Assembly (NCBI GenBank): GCA_028706655.1
Contig: JAQTVW010000005.1
Span: 1 to 39,298 of the forward strand
DNA: 39,298 nt
Direction of reading: 5' to 3'
Source: Dehalococcoidales bacterium
Lineage (GTDB): Bacteria > Chloroflexota > Dehalococcoidia > Dehalococcoidales > RBG-16-60-22
Shown here: in pieces, positions 16,260 to 26,817 of the stretch
Numbering within the stretch: position 1 is the first letter of the stretch
How the letters are laid out: each line of letters starts with the position of its first letter
The notes under the pieces: model-generated
The model's database searches: none
Seen by the model: only the letters and a program-made list of their open reading frames with translations
What the model was told of the DNA's origin: nothing
Position numbers and translations under genes: made by a program

Positions 16260-19200
16260 TCAACCTCTCTTCATTTTAAGCGGCAGGGTAAAATAGAAGG
16301 TGGAGCCGGCTCCCGGCTGTGATTCCACCCAGATTCTGCCGCCGTGGCGTTCGATGATTCTCTTGCAGACTGCCAGCCCGATGCCGGTGCCGGGATATTC
16401 CCGCTTGGTATGCAGCCTCTGGAAAAGCAGAAATAGTTTGGTGTGATATTCCGGCGCGATACCGATGCCGTTATCTTTCACCGAGCAGATACATTCGTCA
16501 CCATTGACCTTTACTGAAACATGGATGCGCGGCGGTTCACTGCCCTGGTATTTAATGGCATTATCAATAAGATTCTGGAAGACCTGGGTTATCTGCCCGC
16601 TATCGGCAAATACCCGCGGCAGCGGGTCATGGGTTATCGTTGCTCTTTTGTCATTAATCACCACTTTAAGATTATCCAGCGCATTCGCCAGTGCGATTTC
16701 CAGTTCCATTTCCTCGAACTCTTTACCCCTCGTCCCCACTCTTGAATACGCCAGCAGGTCGGTAATCAATCTTTGCATGCGGGCGGCGCCGTCCCGTGCA
16801 TAGTTGATAAATTCATCGGCATCTGAGTCCAGTTTGCCTTCATACCGCTTGCCGAGTAGCTGGACATAGCTGGAGACCATGCGCAGCGGCTCCTGCAGGT
16901 CATGGGAGGCGATGTAGGCGAACTGTTCCAGCTCGGCATTGGAGCGCGACAGTTCTTCAGAGCGCAACTTGAGAGCCTGTTCCGCTTCCTTACGTTCGGT
17001 GATATCAATGCCCATTCCCACGAGGCAAGATACTTGCCCCAGTTTAATCCGTTTACCGGTAAAAAAGTAGGGAGTCTTGCGTCCGTCTTTGGAAACGAAC
17101 ACGGCTTCGACGCTCGATTCTCCTCGCGAAAATACATTGCCGATGGTCACTCCCACCGATTCTTTATCCTGTCCTTCAAAGAGATCAACAGGAGATATTT
17201 GGCGGATTTCTTCGGCAGAATAGCCGGTGACAACTTCAAAATTTTTATTCCAGCGGAGAAATCTTTCCTTATCGTCGAACAGATAAAAAACTCCGGGCAG
17301 GGCGTCTATAGTTGAATCGGTCAGATTCTTTTCGTGTATCAATGCTTCTTCAACTTCTTTACGCTCGGTGATGTCTTGCCCCTGCGCAATCGTAGCAATC
17401 ACGGTCTTTTCATCGGCGCCAAACAGCGTCGCCGAGTTCCACAGGACGGTGCGTACCGTGCCGTCTTTATGCTTGATGGGAATTTCCACGACTTCCCAGC
17501 GTTCCCCGGCAGCCGTCTTATGAATCAGTTGCAATGACTGCTCACGGCTTTCTTCAGGAAAGAGAATGTCCAGTTTTTTATTGATTGCCTCAACGGTACT
17601 CAAACCGGTCAGGCGCTCGAAAGCATGGTTGAAACGGGTGATTCGCAACTGCGGGTCCCAGACGATAATGGGCGCGTTGGCATAGTTCAGCAGGTTTTCC
17701 AGGTAATCACGGGTTTCCTCAAGAGCCTGCTCGTTCTCCTTGTGTTTGGTGATATCCGTAAACAAGGCGAGGTTAGAGGTATGGATTCCGTTTTCGTCAT
17801 GGAGGGGAGTGCCGTTGACGATAACCCAGATTACCCTGCCATCTTTATGGCGCAAGCGGCATTCGACGGAAATATTTTTTCCTGCCCGGTAGTCCGCCCG
17901 TGCTTTTGCGATGATGTCGCCCTGTCCTTCGGCAAAATATTCCGCCCCGATTCTACCCGGCATTTCTTCGCGGGAGTAACCCAGCATCTCCGCCATCCGT
18001 CGGTTTACCAGCAGGATTTTACCGTCAGGCTCGGTTATCCAGATGCCTTCCTGTGCGGTCTCCACGATGCGCCGGTATTGGTCTTCACTCTCGCGCAGGG
18101 CGTCCATTGTAGCCCTGAGTTCCCCGGTACGTTCCCGGACGCGTAATTCCAATTCATCGCGGGACTTGCTGAGCGCCTGCTGCGCTTTTTTCTGTTCCGT
18201 GATATCGATACCCATCTCCATGATAAGATGGGAGCCGTCAACATCGGTGAACGGGAAATCATAAATATCGTAATTATGCCCGTCCGGACCGGTCCATTCC
18301 CAGTGATGGGGGCTATTGGTTTTCATCGCTTTGTAGGACTCGCAGTTTTCACACGCTTCGCTACGCCCGAACAGGTATTCAAAACAACGCTTGCCGTACG
18401 ATTCGCCGAATCTTTCCCGGAAGAATTTGTTGGCGAAAGGAACGTGATAGTCCGGCGCCAGCAGCACCACATAAGCCGGCAGCATATCCAGGACTTCGTT
18501 AAAGCGCTGGCGCTCCGCATTTACAGCTTTTTCAGCACGCTTGCGCTCGTCGATTTCAATTTGAAGAGCAGCATTGGTTTCGGTGAGGGCATAAGTACGT
18601 TCCCGGACACGCTTTTCCAAAGCCTCGCGTTCAATCTTCAATGCTTCTTCCGCTTGCTTAGTCCCGGTAACATCAGTAAACACAGTTGCAAATTGACCCG
18701 TTTGCGGCGAAAACACAGAAATTTTAAAGTGCTTTCCCATGGGCGGGAAATAGGTTTCAAAATCAGCAGGCAATCCCCCTTTGGCTACGCCGGCATAAAC
18801 ATCCAGATATGGCGGCTGACCGGTGCCGTAAAGTTCGGAGGCTTTTTTACCGATAACCTGCTCCCGTTTGAGACCGGTAATCGCTTCATAAGCGGGATTG
18901 ATGTCCATTATTCTGTAATCTTTCGCCTCGCCATTTTCGTCTGTAATTATGTCATGCAGTGCGAAGCCCTCCGTCATGTTTACAAAGAGATGACGGAATT
19001 TCTGCTCGCTCTGGCTAAGCCGGTTATAGACAAGCTCCGAAGGACGGGTAAGCCCGGTTACGATGAAAGCCTGGTAGATTAACCCGAATGAGATTATCTT
19101 CAAGAGGTGACCTAACATACCGGCTATCCCGTAGGCATCGGCATACAGCGTGAAAGCCATTTCGGAAACGATAGTTATTACCATCGCGGTCACCAGGTAT

Positions 19201-19832
19201 TTCGCCACGTTCTGACCGAATGCTCCGCGATTTCTGACAGTCAGCCAGATAGCTCCCAGCAGAATGAATGAAATAATGTATTCGCTGATTATTTTAAACG
19301 GCGTCAGCCCGACACCTTCGATGAACGCGCGTGGGAAATAACCGCCGAAGATGGACGCCAGCAGGACGGCAACTGCCAGAGTATAAGCCAGCATCACCGG
19401 AGTGAGGTTAAGTTTCCTCCGGATAAAAAGCGGCGCAGCCAGCAGCGATATAGCTTGCAGGTATCTCGTGGTAATCCAGAGCTGCGTCGCCAGATTGGTG
19501 CCGTAGTCTGCGGAAAACACTCCCATGCCGCGGAATGCCAGCGTATGGATGAAATCCATTCCGCCGATGAACAGATAGGCAATACCGATGAACAGGAGAT
19601 ATCCGTTATCTAAAAGACGGCGTGAGTTCCATGCGAATACGAAAACGCCCCAGGCGATAGCAACACTGAATACTTCAGCGAGACTGTGGAACAGGAGGTA
19701 GTTGACTCTGCTCAGCATATAGAATGCCGCCAGACCAATTATACTGATGATAATTGAAATCAGGATTTTAGTGTTTGCCGGTTTCGTTTTAGCTGGTCCC
19801 GCAGGCTGATTTGCCGTTACCGCTTCTCCCAC
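16260..19832 (-). CDS. MASE3-type membrane sensor, multi-PAS (about five) histidine kinase
   Basis: 1190 aa; N-terminal multi-TM MASE3-like region ([17 protein letters not shown]), successive PAS/PAC repeats, His[31 protein letters not shown], HATPase [40 protein letters not shown]. Confidence 0.93.
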   Translation of the reverse strand: MGEAVTANQPAGPAKTKPANTKILISIIISIIGLAAFYMLSRVNYLLFHSLAEVFSVAIAWGVFVFAWNSRRLLDNGYLLFIGIAYLFIGGMDFIHTLAFRGMGVFSADYGTNLATQLWITTRYLQAISLLAAPLFIRRKLNLTPVMLAYTLAVAVLLASIFGGYFPRAFIEGVGLTPFKIISEYIISFILLGAIWLTVRNRGAFGQNVAKYLVTAMVITIVSEMAFTLYADAYGIAGMLGHLLKIISFGLIYQAFIVTGLTRPSELVYNRLSQSEQKFRHLFVNMTEGFALHDIITDENGEAKDYRIMDINPAYEAITGLKREQVIGKKASELYGTGQPPYLDVYAGVAKGGLPADFETYFPPMGKHFKISVFSPQTGQFATVFTDVTGTKQAEEALKIEREALEKRVRERTYALTETNAALQIEIDERKRAEKAVNAERQRFNEVLDMLPAYVVLLAPDYHVPFANKFFRERFGESYGKRCFEYLFGRSEACENCESYKAMKTNSPHHWEWTGPDGHNYDIYDFPFTDVDGSHLIMEMGIDITEQKKAQQALSKSRDELELRVRERTGELRATMDALRESEDQYRRIVETAQEGIWITEPDGKILLVNRRMAEMLGYSREEMPGRIGAEYFAEGQGDIIAKARADYRAGKNISVECRLRHKDGRVIWVIVNGTPLHDENGIHTSNLALFTDITKHKENEQALEETRDYLENLLNYANAPIIVWDPQLRITRFNHAFERLTGLSTVEAINKKLDILFPEESREQSLQLIHKTAAGERWEVVEIPIKHKDGTVRTVLWNSATLFGADEKTVIATIAQGQDITERKEVEEALIHEKNLTDSTIDALPGVFYLFDDKERFLRWNKNFEVVTGYSAEEIRQISPVDLFEGQDKESVGVTIGNVFSRGESSVEAVFVSKDGRKTPYFFTGKRIKLGQVSCLVGMGIDITERKEAEQALKLRSEELSRSNAELEQFAYIASHDLQEPLRMVSSYVQLLGKRYEGKLDSDADEFINYARDGAARMQRLITDLLAYSRVGTRGKEFEEMELEIALANALDNLKVVINDKRATITHDPLPRVFADSGQITQVFQNLIDNAIKYQGSEPPRIHVSVKVNGDECICSVKDNGIGIAPEYHTKLFLLFQRLHTKREYPGTGIGLAVCKRIIERHGGRIWVESQPGAGSTFYFTLPLKMKRG

Positions 19833-19973
19833 TCTGCCGCACCTCTATGACCGTTATCGTGTGAATATAAAAACAACGTATTTTAAGCTATATAAGGAAA
19901 AAAGTCCATAGGCTATTGCTGCGGAGATAATTAAGAGTGTTTTAGCGAAGTAAAAATAAGTTGACGGCTAAGA

Positions 19974-20438
19974 CTAGGGATTAGGGCGACTCGCCAGCGT
20001 TGCGGTGTAATTTTCAACAGCTTGCAGCATTGAGGTGAAGGCTTGCAACATGATATTCAAGTCTTCGTTAGTGGTTCCGGCAAGGATTTGAGACATATGC
20101 CCCACCCGTGTCTCTCTGAGTTTCCCTAAAAGTTCATTTCCCTGGTCGGTGGTTCTCACCAGCAATACCCGGCGGTCGTCCGGGGAGCCTTCGCGGGAGA
20201 CCAGCCCTTGCTCGACAAGCCGTTCCACGATTCCGGTGACATTTGACGGAGAAACATTTAACGAAGCGGCCAGGTTTTTCAGATTCGTGCACCCTTCACC
20301 GGCGACGTGATACAGGCACTTAAGCTGAGCGACAGTCAAACCCAGATTCATCCATCCCTCCTGGGTATACCGTCCCATCGAGTGATAGACCTGGTTTTGC
20401 AGTTCAATTACTCTGTTTGTGAGTTCCGCTCTATCCAT
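19974..20438 (-). CDS. MarR-family transcriptional regulator
   Basis: 154 aa; wHTH LTVAQLKCLYHVAGEGCTNLKNLAASLNVSPSNVTGIVERLVEQGLVSREGSPDDRRVLLVRTTDQGNELL. Confidence 0.93.
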   Translation of the reverse strand: MDRAELTNRVIELQNQVYHSMGRYTQEGWMNLGLTVAQLKCLYHVAGEGCTNLKNLAASLNVSPSNVTGIVERLVEQGLVSREGSPDDRRVLLVRTTDQGNELLGKLRETRVGHMSQILAGTTNEDLNIMLQAFTSMLQAVENYTATLASRPNP

Positions 20439-20473
20439 TGACCCGTTAGAGAGCTGTTATATTTGCAGGCTGA

Positions 20474-20704
20474 TTACCGGCGGCTGCCCCGCCGACCGGT
20501 TGCTGCCTGTTCCCTCACATTATTGACAATGACTTCGAGGTCCTTGGTATGTCCACACTGCAGACAATGCATGAACCAGCCATGCTCGTCAGAGTCCAGA
20601 TATACGCTTCCCCCACACTTCGGGCAATTTTCCTGCCCTCTGCCCCGTTTGAGCACTACCATTGAATTCTCCTGTGCCTTTAACAAATCAACGCTCGCTT
20701 GCAT
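20474..20704 (-). CDS. Small zinc-ribbon protein
   Basis: 76 aa; CPKCGGSVYLDSDEHGWFMHCLQCG. Confidence 0.75.
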   Translation of the reverse strand: MQASVDLLKAQENSMVVLKRGRGQENCPKCGGSVYLDSDEHGWFMHCLQCGHTKDLEVIVNNVREQAATGRRGSRR

Positions 20705-20752
20705 AGCCTTCAGATACGTTTTATTTCTACCATTCGGCTTAATTGTTAACGT

Positions 20753-20772
20753 TGTTATAATAATTTATAACA
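20753..20772. promoter_or_regulatory. MarR-type operator palindrome TGTTATAA-taat-TTATAACA (outer GTTAA/TTAAC arms at 20745-20749 and 20775-20779)
   Basis: Perfect 8-bp inverted repeat overlapping the -10 of a minus-strand promoter. Confidence 0.65.
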
Positions 20773-20784
20773 TTTTAACCAATG

Positions 20785-20790
20785 TGTCAA
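20785..20790 (-). promoter_or_regulatory. -35 TTGACA of the zinc-ribbon/marR operon
   Basis: Minus strand TTGACAcattggttaaaatgtTATAAA / TAAATT; consensus -35 with -10 candidates at 15-17 nt spacing. Confidence 0.6.
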
Positions 20791-20853
20791 TATGTAATAT
20801 CTCTGTTTTTTATGGGGGTATTCTTTTAGCTTTTGTCCTGTTATCAACCCGCT

Positions 20854-21420
20854 TCAGCCTTTCAATTTTTTAATGAGATATGCCATGTTTTTCCCGAAGT
20901 TCCAGGCAGTGCGCATACCTTCTTCATCATGTTCCACTTCGCCCTTTTCCCGTCCGATGGCGACATTCCAGTAGGACGAACCGGGAATATAGAATCCCAG
21001 AATCTGGAACCAGAGGGTAAGCTGCGCCATCGTGAAATTTTTACCGGCTCGCCGCGCCACCACCAGCGGACCGCCCGTTTTGCCGCGCAACGGCTCTCCG
21101 TTCCAGCGCGATATATAGCCGACTCGCTCCATGAAACATTTCACCAGTCCCGTCGCCGACCCGTAATAAACAGGAGAACCCAGGATAATACCATCGGCTT
21201 CCTTCAATTTAATATATATTGGAAAGAGGTCGTCTTTGATGGCACATCTTTCCTCGGTCTTGCAGGTCATGCAGGCATTACATGGTTTGATATCCAGACC
21301 GGCTAACCGGACAAGTTCGGTTTCGATGCCTTCCTCGCCAATCGCTTTAAGGGTATGAGCCATTAAAAGTTCCGTGTTGCCGTTTTTACGCGGGCTGCCG
21401 ACGATTCCGATAGCTTTCAT
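20854..21420 (-). CDS. Flavodoxin-like NAD(P)H-dependent FMN reductase (iron-sulfur flavoprotein-like)
   Basis: Start ATG 21420: MKAIGIVGSPRKNGNTELLMAHTLKAI; CNACMTCKTEERCAIKDD; ADGIILGSPVYYGSATGLVKCFMERV. Confidence 0.88.
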   Translation of the reverse strand: MKAIGIVGSPRKNGNTELLMAHTLKAIGEEGIETELVRLAGLDIKPCNACMTCKTEERCAIKDDLFPIYIKLKEADGIILGSPVYYGSATGLVKCFMERVGYISRWNGEPLRGKTGGPLVVARRAGKNFTMAQLTLWFQILGFYIPGSSYWNVAIGREKGEVEHDEEGMRTAWNFGKNMAYLIKKLKG

Positions 21421-21510
21421 CTGTCTGAACCTCCATTTGTTTATCAACACACTCATTATATCCGGTGCCGCGACCTCTGCTATAATGTGTGAAGTTTATT
21501 TGTCTTTATT

Positions 21511-22674
21511 ATGTCACAACTACCGCTGAGAATCGAAGAAATTCCGCTGGGCGACCCGCGCATCAAATCATTTGCCGACCTGCCGTGGCGGCTCTACCGT
21601 GGCGACCCCTGCTGGATACCGCCGTTGCGCGGCGACCTGCTCGGCAACCGGTTTCTCGGACTGGTTGGGCTGCTGAAACCGGAACATCCTTATCACCGCC
21701 AGGCGGAAGTCACTCACTTCCTGGCGCACCGCAACGGCAGTACTGTCGGCAGGATTTCCGCAGCGGTCAATCACCGCTTCAACGAATTTCACCGGACCAG
21801 CATCGGCTTCTTCGGCTTCTTCGAGACAATTGAGGACTATACCGTAGCGGAAGCGTTGCTGGATAAAGCCCGGTCGTGGGTACAAGACCGGAAGATGACG
21901 GTACTGCGCGGACCCGGGGAGTACTCAAATGCTACCTATGAACGACAGGGTATCCTGGTCGAAGGCTTCCAGCACCCGCCCACAATGGAGTTGACTCATA
22001 ATCCGCCCTATTATGCCGGATTATTAGAAAATTACGGTTTCAACAAAGCGAAGGACTATTATGCTTATACCTTCGATGTGCAAACCCCGGTCTTACCGCG
22101 CCTGAAGAAAGTCGTTGATGAGGTGCGGCGCCGCCGTACAATCGAAACCCGTCCGCTCAACCCGAAAGAACTCAACGCTGAGGTACGCCTGATTGTGAGG
22201 ATTTACAACGAAAGCTGGTGCGACAACTGGGGTTTCCTGCCCATTACCGATGAAGAAGCAGACTCTCTCGCGGACTCGCTCAAGATAATTATCGACCCCG
22301 GGCTGATACGCTTTGCGTTCGTCAACGACGACCCGGCTGCCGTCCTCGGCGCTTTCCCCGACCCCTACTATGCCCTGCGCCCGCGCTGGCACCCGTATGG
22401 AAGTTCCGACCTCGTGCGCATCACCCGCCTGCTGCTGACGCGCCGCCATATCCCGTTGATTCGATTGATGTTCTTCGGCATCCGTCCGGGCTTCCGCCAC
22501 ATGGGTATCGACGCCCTGCTCTTTCACGAATCGAAGGAATATGCCATGAAGCGCGGCTACCGCAAATGCGAGACTTCCATGCTGCTGGAAGAAAATGCCC
22601 TCATCCTGCGCGCTTCCGAGTTTATGGGAGCGCACCGTTACAAGACCTGGCGCATCTACGACCTTCCGCTTTAA
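21511..22674 (+). CDS. GNAT/N-acetyltransferase-like protein
   Basis: 387 aa; N-terminal VGRISAAVNHRFNEFH...GFFGFFE..EDY..AEALLDKA and C-terminal acyltransferase-like region (GIRPGFRHMGIDALLFHESKEYAMKRGYRKCETSMLLEEN). Confidence 0.65.
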   Translation: MSQLPLRIEEIPLGDPRIKSFADLPWRLYRGDPCWIPPLRGDLLGNRFLGLVGLLKPEHPYHRQAEVTHFLAHRNGSTVGRISAAVNHRFNEFHRTSIGFFGFFETIEDYTVAEALLDKARSWVQDRKMTVLRGPGEYSNATYERQGILVEGFQHPPTMELTHNPPYYAGLLENYGFNKAKDYYAYTFDVQTPVLPRLKKVVDEVRRRRTIETRPLNPKELNAEVRLIVRIYNESWCDNWGFLPITDEEADSLADSLKIIIDPGLIRFAFVNDDPAAVLGAFPDPYYALRPRWHPYGSSDLVRITRLLLTRRHIPLIRLMFFGIRPGFRHMGIDALLFHESKEYAMKRGYRKCETSMLLEENALILRASEFMGAHRYKTWRIYDLPL

Positions 22675-22692
22675 TCCGAACTATTCCGGAAG

Positions 22693-23670
22693 CTACATGA
22701 AATAGCTTCTCAATTCCACTGCGGAGTGAGGACTGAGCAGCGCCGGCGGAATATCCAGCATCGTAAAGGCACCCTTACTGCCCTGCTGCTGCAACCGGAA
22801 CGCCGCCCGGGCGCACGCGACCAGCACGCTGCCGGTAAATTCGGGGTTGCTCTGCAACTGACAGCGATACTCCGTTATTTGCCGGGTATTTTCCCCGGTT
22901 ATGCCGGATGTCAGCACAAACCCACCGTGAGGCAAAGCGGCGTGGTTCTTCGCCATTTCTTCCTTGGTAATGAAGTTGACCTCTGTGATGTAATCGGCAT
23001 AGTAGGCGGGCATCGTGATAATCTCTTTGGCTATCTTATTGCGGTCGGCGCCTTCTTCGGCAACGACATAGACCACGCGCTTGTGCATTTCCTTCTTGGT
23101 AAATTCCGGCGTCTGACCCGCCCTGACTTTCTGCAAAGCAGAATCAACCGGTATGGTATATTGCCGGGCATCAATGACTCCTTTTACTTTCCGGGCGGCA
23201 TCGGAATGTCCCTGGCTCACGCCGGTGCCCCAGAAGGTGTAATTTTTGCTCCCGGGTAAGAAGGCATCGCCCAAGACGCGCTCCAGCGAATAAATGCCCG
23301 GGTCCCACCCGGTCGAGATAATCGAGACGTGCCCGTTTTTCCCGGCAATATCATTCATTTTCTGGTAGTGCCCGGGAATATTGGAATGGTTATCGTAACT
23401 ATCGACGGTATTGAATAAATGGGCAAACACGGGACCCTGGACCGGCGTGTCTTCCTTCGAGCCTCCGCACAAAATCGCGACATCTATCTTTAAGTCCTTC
23501 GGCAGCGCGATTTTCTCACTGCTCAGAACGGGCACATCATTGAATTCCTTGCTGAGCTGCTCAGGACGCCGGGTAAAAAGGGTGGTAAACTTCATATCGC
23601 CATTTTTTTCTAAAGCACTTCTTACGCCGCGCCCGAGGTTGCCGTAACCCACAATTGCCACGTTTATCAT
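22693..23670 (-). CDS. ddh: meso-Diaminopimelate dehydrogenase
   Basis: 325 aa; INVAIVGYGNLGRGVRSAL, VAILCGGSKEDTPVQGP, NTVDSYDNHSNIPGHYQKMNDIA, STGWDPGIYSLERVLGDAFLP, WGTGVSQGHSDAARKVKGV. Confidence 0.94.
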   Translation of the reverse strand: MINVAIVGYGNLGRGVRSALEKNGDMKFTTLFTRRPEQLSKEFNDVPVLSSEKIALPKDLKIDVAILCGGSKEDTPVQGPVFAHLFNTVDSYDNHSNIPGHYQKMNDIAGKNGHVSIISTGWDPGIYSLERVLGDAFLPGSKNYTFWGTGVSQGHSDAARKVKGVIDARQYTIPVDSALQKVRAGQTPEFTKKEMHKRVVYVVAEEGADRNKIAKEIITMPAYYADYITEVNFITKEEMAKNHAALPHGGFVLTSGITGENTRQITEYRCQLQSNPEFTGSVLVACARAAFRLQQQGSKGAFTMLDIPPALLSPHSAVELRSYFM

Positions 23671-23750
23671 TTACTCAACTCCGTTATTTTATTTCCCATA
23701 AGTATTTTTGATTGAAAATTACGGTGGAATATTTTTCAGTCATCTTTACG

Positions 23751-24719
23751 CTAACGGTACAGGTGACAGGAAGCCCAGTGCCCCGGACGCAATTCGACAA
23801 GCTCGGGCGCTTCGGTTTCGCAGATTTCTTTTTTCTTGTAACACCGCGTGTTGAAACGACAGCCGCGAGGCGGCGCCATCGCGGACGGTACTTCGCCCAG
23901 ATATAACTGCTTGCGGCGTTTCTGGTGCGGGTCAGGCAGGCAGACGGCCGCCAGCAGCGCTTCCGTGTACGGGTGGAGGGGATGCTCAAACAGTTCAGTT
24001 CTATCCGCTAATTCGACTATCTGCCCGAGGTACATTACCGCGACACGGTCGGAGACCTGGTAAATAACCGAGAGGTCGTGGGCGATAAACAAGTAAGTCA
24101 GTCCTAAATCGCGCTGTAACTTGGTGAGCAGGTTGAGAATCTGCGCCTGCACCGAGACGTCAAGTGCGCTCACCGGTTCATCCGCCACGATAAGGTGCGG
24201 ATTGACTGCCATAGCGCGGGATATGCCAACCCGCTGCTTCTGCCCGCCGCTCAGTTCGTGGGGATACCTGATGACGAAACCAGGTTCCAGTCCTACCAGT
24301 GTCAACAGTTGTTGAGTACGCTCCAGCCGCTCCTTTTCATCATTTACCCCATGAATCAGCAGCGCTTCGCCGATGGAATCGCCGATGGTCATGCGGGGGT
24401 CAAGTGAAGATTGCGGGTCCTGGAAGACCATCTGCGCTTCTTTGCGTATCGTTTTCAGACGCGACTTGTCCCATGACACGATATCATTGCCCTGATATAC
24501 TATCTTTCCCGCCGTAGGTTCTTCCAGCCGCAGCACTGTCCTGCCTAAAGTCGATTTGCCGCAGCCCGATTCCCCGACCAGACCCAGCGTCTCGCCTTCA
24601 ATCAGATGAAAAGATACATCATCGACAGCGCGCACATCGGCAACATGGCGGGAAAGCAGCCCTCGCGTCACCGGATAATATTTTTTGAGGTGTTCAACTT
24701 CAAGCAGTTTATTCGGCAT
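23751..24719 (-). CDS. Oligo/dipeptide ABC transporter ATP-binding protein (DppF/OppF type)
   Basis: Start ATG 24719 ([20 protein letters not shown]). Walker [13 protein letters not shown], signature [14 protein letters not shown], Walker [14 protein letters not shown]-terminal oligo_HPY region. Confidence 0.95.
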   Translation of the reverse strand: MPNKLLEVEHLKKYYPVTRGLLSRHVADVRAVDDVSFHLIEGETLGLVGESGCGKSTLGRTVLRLEEPTAGKIVYQGNDIVSWDKSRLKTIRKEAQMVFQDPQSSLDPRMTIGDSIGEALLIHGVNDEKERLERTQQLLTLVGLEPGFVIRYPHELSGGQKQRVGISRAMAVNPHLIVADEPVSALDVSVQAQILNLLTKLQRDLGLTYLFIAHDLSVIYQVSDRVAVMYLGQIVELADRTELFEHPLHPYTEALLAAVCLPDPHQKRRKQLYLGEVPSAMAPPRGCRFNTRCYKKKEICETEAPELVELRPGHWASCHLYR

Positions 24720-24723
24720 GTTT

Positions 24724-25701
24724 TTATCGTTTGTTGTCGTTACACAAATGACAGGAGACGACATGCTCCCCGGCAACGATCACATCAGGCGGAGAATTCC
24801 GGTTACACACGGGCAAACGACAGGCACAGCGCGGGTAAAAGATACAGCCTGCCACAGGCTCGGTAAGACTGGGAATGGTACCGGGAATCGGCATCAACTG
24901 GCTGCGTTCTTTTGTTATTTTAGGCAGGCAGTTAAGCAGTCCTACGGTATAAGGATGAGTGGGATGATCGAAGATATCGTCAGTTGCACCTGATTCCACG
25001 ATTTTACCGCCGTACATCACGGCGATGCTGTCCGCAATACTCGCCACCGTACCGAAGTCGTGAGTGATAAAGAGGAGAGACATTTCCCGGCTCTGTTTCA
25101 GGTCGATGAGGATGTCCAGAATCTGGGCTTTGATGGTTGTGTCCAGCGCGGCAGTCGGCTCGTCGGCGATAATCACCTCCGGCTGGCAGGTCAGCGCCAT
25201 CGCAATCATGACGCGCTGCTTCATACCCCCGGAAAGCTGGTGCGGATAATCCCGTCCCCTTTCCGCTGCCTGGGGAATACCGACCTGAGTCATAAGCTGC
25301 TGGCTTTTTTCAAGTGCCGCGTTCCGGCTTAACCCGCGGTGCAGCTTCAAAGTCTCCGCAATCTGGTCGCCGACAGTGAAAACGGGATTCAGCGATGACT
25401 GAGGGTTCTGGAATATCATGGCGATGCGGTCGCCGCGTACCTGCCGCAATCTCGCCTCGTCTACTTTAATCAAGTCCTCACCCTGATAGATGATTTCTCC
25501 GCCCAGTATCCGTCCCGGCGGGCTGTCCACCAATCGCAGGATAGAAAGAGCGGCAGTTGTCTTACCGCAGCCTGACTCGCCGACAAGACACAAACATTCT
25601 TTTTTACGCAAAGTGAAACTGACATCATCGACGGCTCTCACGACACCGAGGCGCGTGAAGAAGTGGGTAGTGAGATGCCTGACCTCTAAAACATTATCCA
25701 T
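24724..25701 (-). CDS. Oligo/dipeptide ABC transporter ATP-binding protein (DppD/OppD type)
   Basis: GESGCGKTTAALSILRL, LSGGMKQRVMIAMAL, VIIADEPTAALD, cysteine-rich C-terminal CIFYPRCACRLPVC. Confidence 0.95.
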   Translation of the reverse strand: MDNVLEVRHLTTHFFTRLGVVRAVDDVSFTLRKKECLCLVGESGCGKTTAALSILRLVDSPPGRILGGEIIYQGEDLIKVDEARLRQVRGDRIAMIFQNPQSSLNPVFTVGDQIAETLKLHRGLSRNAALEKSQQLMTQVGIPQAAERGRDYPHQLSGGMKQRVMIAMALTCQPEVIIADEPTAALDTTIKAQILDILIDLKQSREMSLLFITHDFGTVASIADSIAVMYGGKIVESGATDDIFDHPTHPYTVGLLNCLPKITKERSQLMPIPGTIPSLTEPVAGCIFYPRCACRLPVCNRNSPPDVIVAGEHVVSCHLCNDNKR

Positions 25702-25707
25702 GATATT

Positions 25708-26817
25708 CTAAAGCTGGCTCCTCGGGTCGAAGGCATCGCGGATGCCGTCCCCGAGGAAGTTAAAGGCAAGGACGGTTAAAAACAGCATGATGCCCGGTTC
25801 CAGCGCGACCCACCAGGCGTTGTCCAGGCTGCGCTGACCTGCCTGTAAAATAACACCCCAGCTCGTTACGGAAGGGTCACCCAGCCCGATAAAACTGAGA
25901 GCCGCTTCAGAGAGAATAACGCCGGGAATGGAAAGCGTGGTAATGACAATAACAGGGCTTAAGACATTGGGAATAAGGTGGCGGAAGACAATGCGCCCAT
26001 CGCTGGCGCCCAGCGATTTCGCCGCTGTAATATAGTCCCTGGTGCGGAGGGAAAGCGCATCGCTGCGCACTAATCGCGCCGTGCCCGTCCAGCCGGTAAG
26101 TCCGATGGCGAGGATGATGAACAGAAGTGACGGCCCGTAGATAAACACAATGAAAACCAGCAGTAAAAAGAAGGGGAAAGTCATCATGATGTCCGTGAAA
26201 CGCATCAGAATATTATCTACCCAGCCGCCTAAATAGGCAGAACTTACCCCCAAAATTGTACCGATAATAATCGCGATAAGCGTCGCCAGCAAGCCGACCT
26301 GCAGGGAAACGCGCGCTCCGGAGACAATCATGGCGAGCATATCGCGCCCCTTGTCGTCAGTACCGAGCGGGTGCTGCCAGGTGCCTTTAATCTCAGTGGT
26401 GATGAACTTAGCTGTCGCCGTGTCGTACAGCGACTGCTGCACGGAAAAACCCACCGGAGGCACATTCTTCTCCCTGAAATTGGCTTTGGTCGGGTCGGTC
26501 GTGAAAAATGGCCCAGCTATTGCAATTCCGATCAAGAGGATAATGATAAAAAGTCCCGCGACCGCAAGGTGATGTTTTTTCACCCTTTCCCAGTAATATC
26601 TGACCAGCCGCTTGTGAGTAAATAACGGCAGAATCCCGAAAAATATCAAAAACAGACCGAAGACCAGATAAAGGTAATCGAGCGGCTGCAAAAGCTGCTG
26701 CGGAAGTAGAATGTCCAGCACCAGCACACCAGCAAGCGCCAGCATGGTTGCCCCGAATATTATCTTACGCCACCCGCGGAAACGGCTGGAAAATCCGCGC
26801 CTGATTTTATTAGTCAT
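25708..26817 (-). CDS. Peptide ABC transporter permease (DppC/OppC type)
   Basis: Multiple TM segments; HPLGTDDKGRDMLAMIVSGARVSLQVGLLATLIAIIIG; EAALSFIGLGDPSVTSWG. Confidence 0.92.
   Translation of the reverse strand: MTNKIRRGFSSRFRGWRKIIFGATMLALAGVLVLDILLPQQLLQPLDYLYLVFGLFLIFFGILPLFTHKRLVRYYWERVKKHHLAVAGLFIIILLIGIAIAGPFFTTDPTKANFREKNVPPVGFSVQQSLYDTATAKFITTEIKGTWQHPLGTDDKGRDMLAMIVSGARVSLQVGLLATLIAIIIGTILGVSSAYLGGWVDNILMRFTDIMMTFPFFLLLVFIVFIYGPSLLFIILAIGLTGWTGTARLVRSDALSLRTRDYITAAKSLGASDGRIVFRHLIPNVLSPVIVITTLSIPGVILSEAALSFIGLGDPSVTSWGVILQAGQRSLDNAWWVALEPGIMLFLTVLAFNFLGDGIRDAFDPRSQL

Noticed and set aside
18350-18376. cacgcttcgctacgcccg inside the MASE3 kinase resembles the 38330 repeat
   Set aside because: Shares GCTTCGCTACGC only and lies in a coding segment for RSEACENC; no inverted-repeat partner, likely coincidence.
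18228-19082. 284-aa plus-strand ORF opposite the MASE3 kinase
   Set aside because: Antisense to PAS-encoding sequence; no domain signal.
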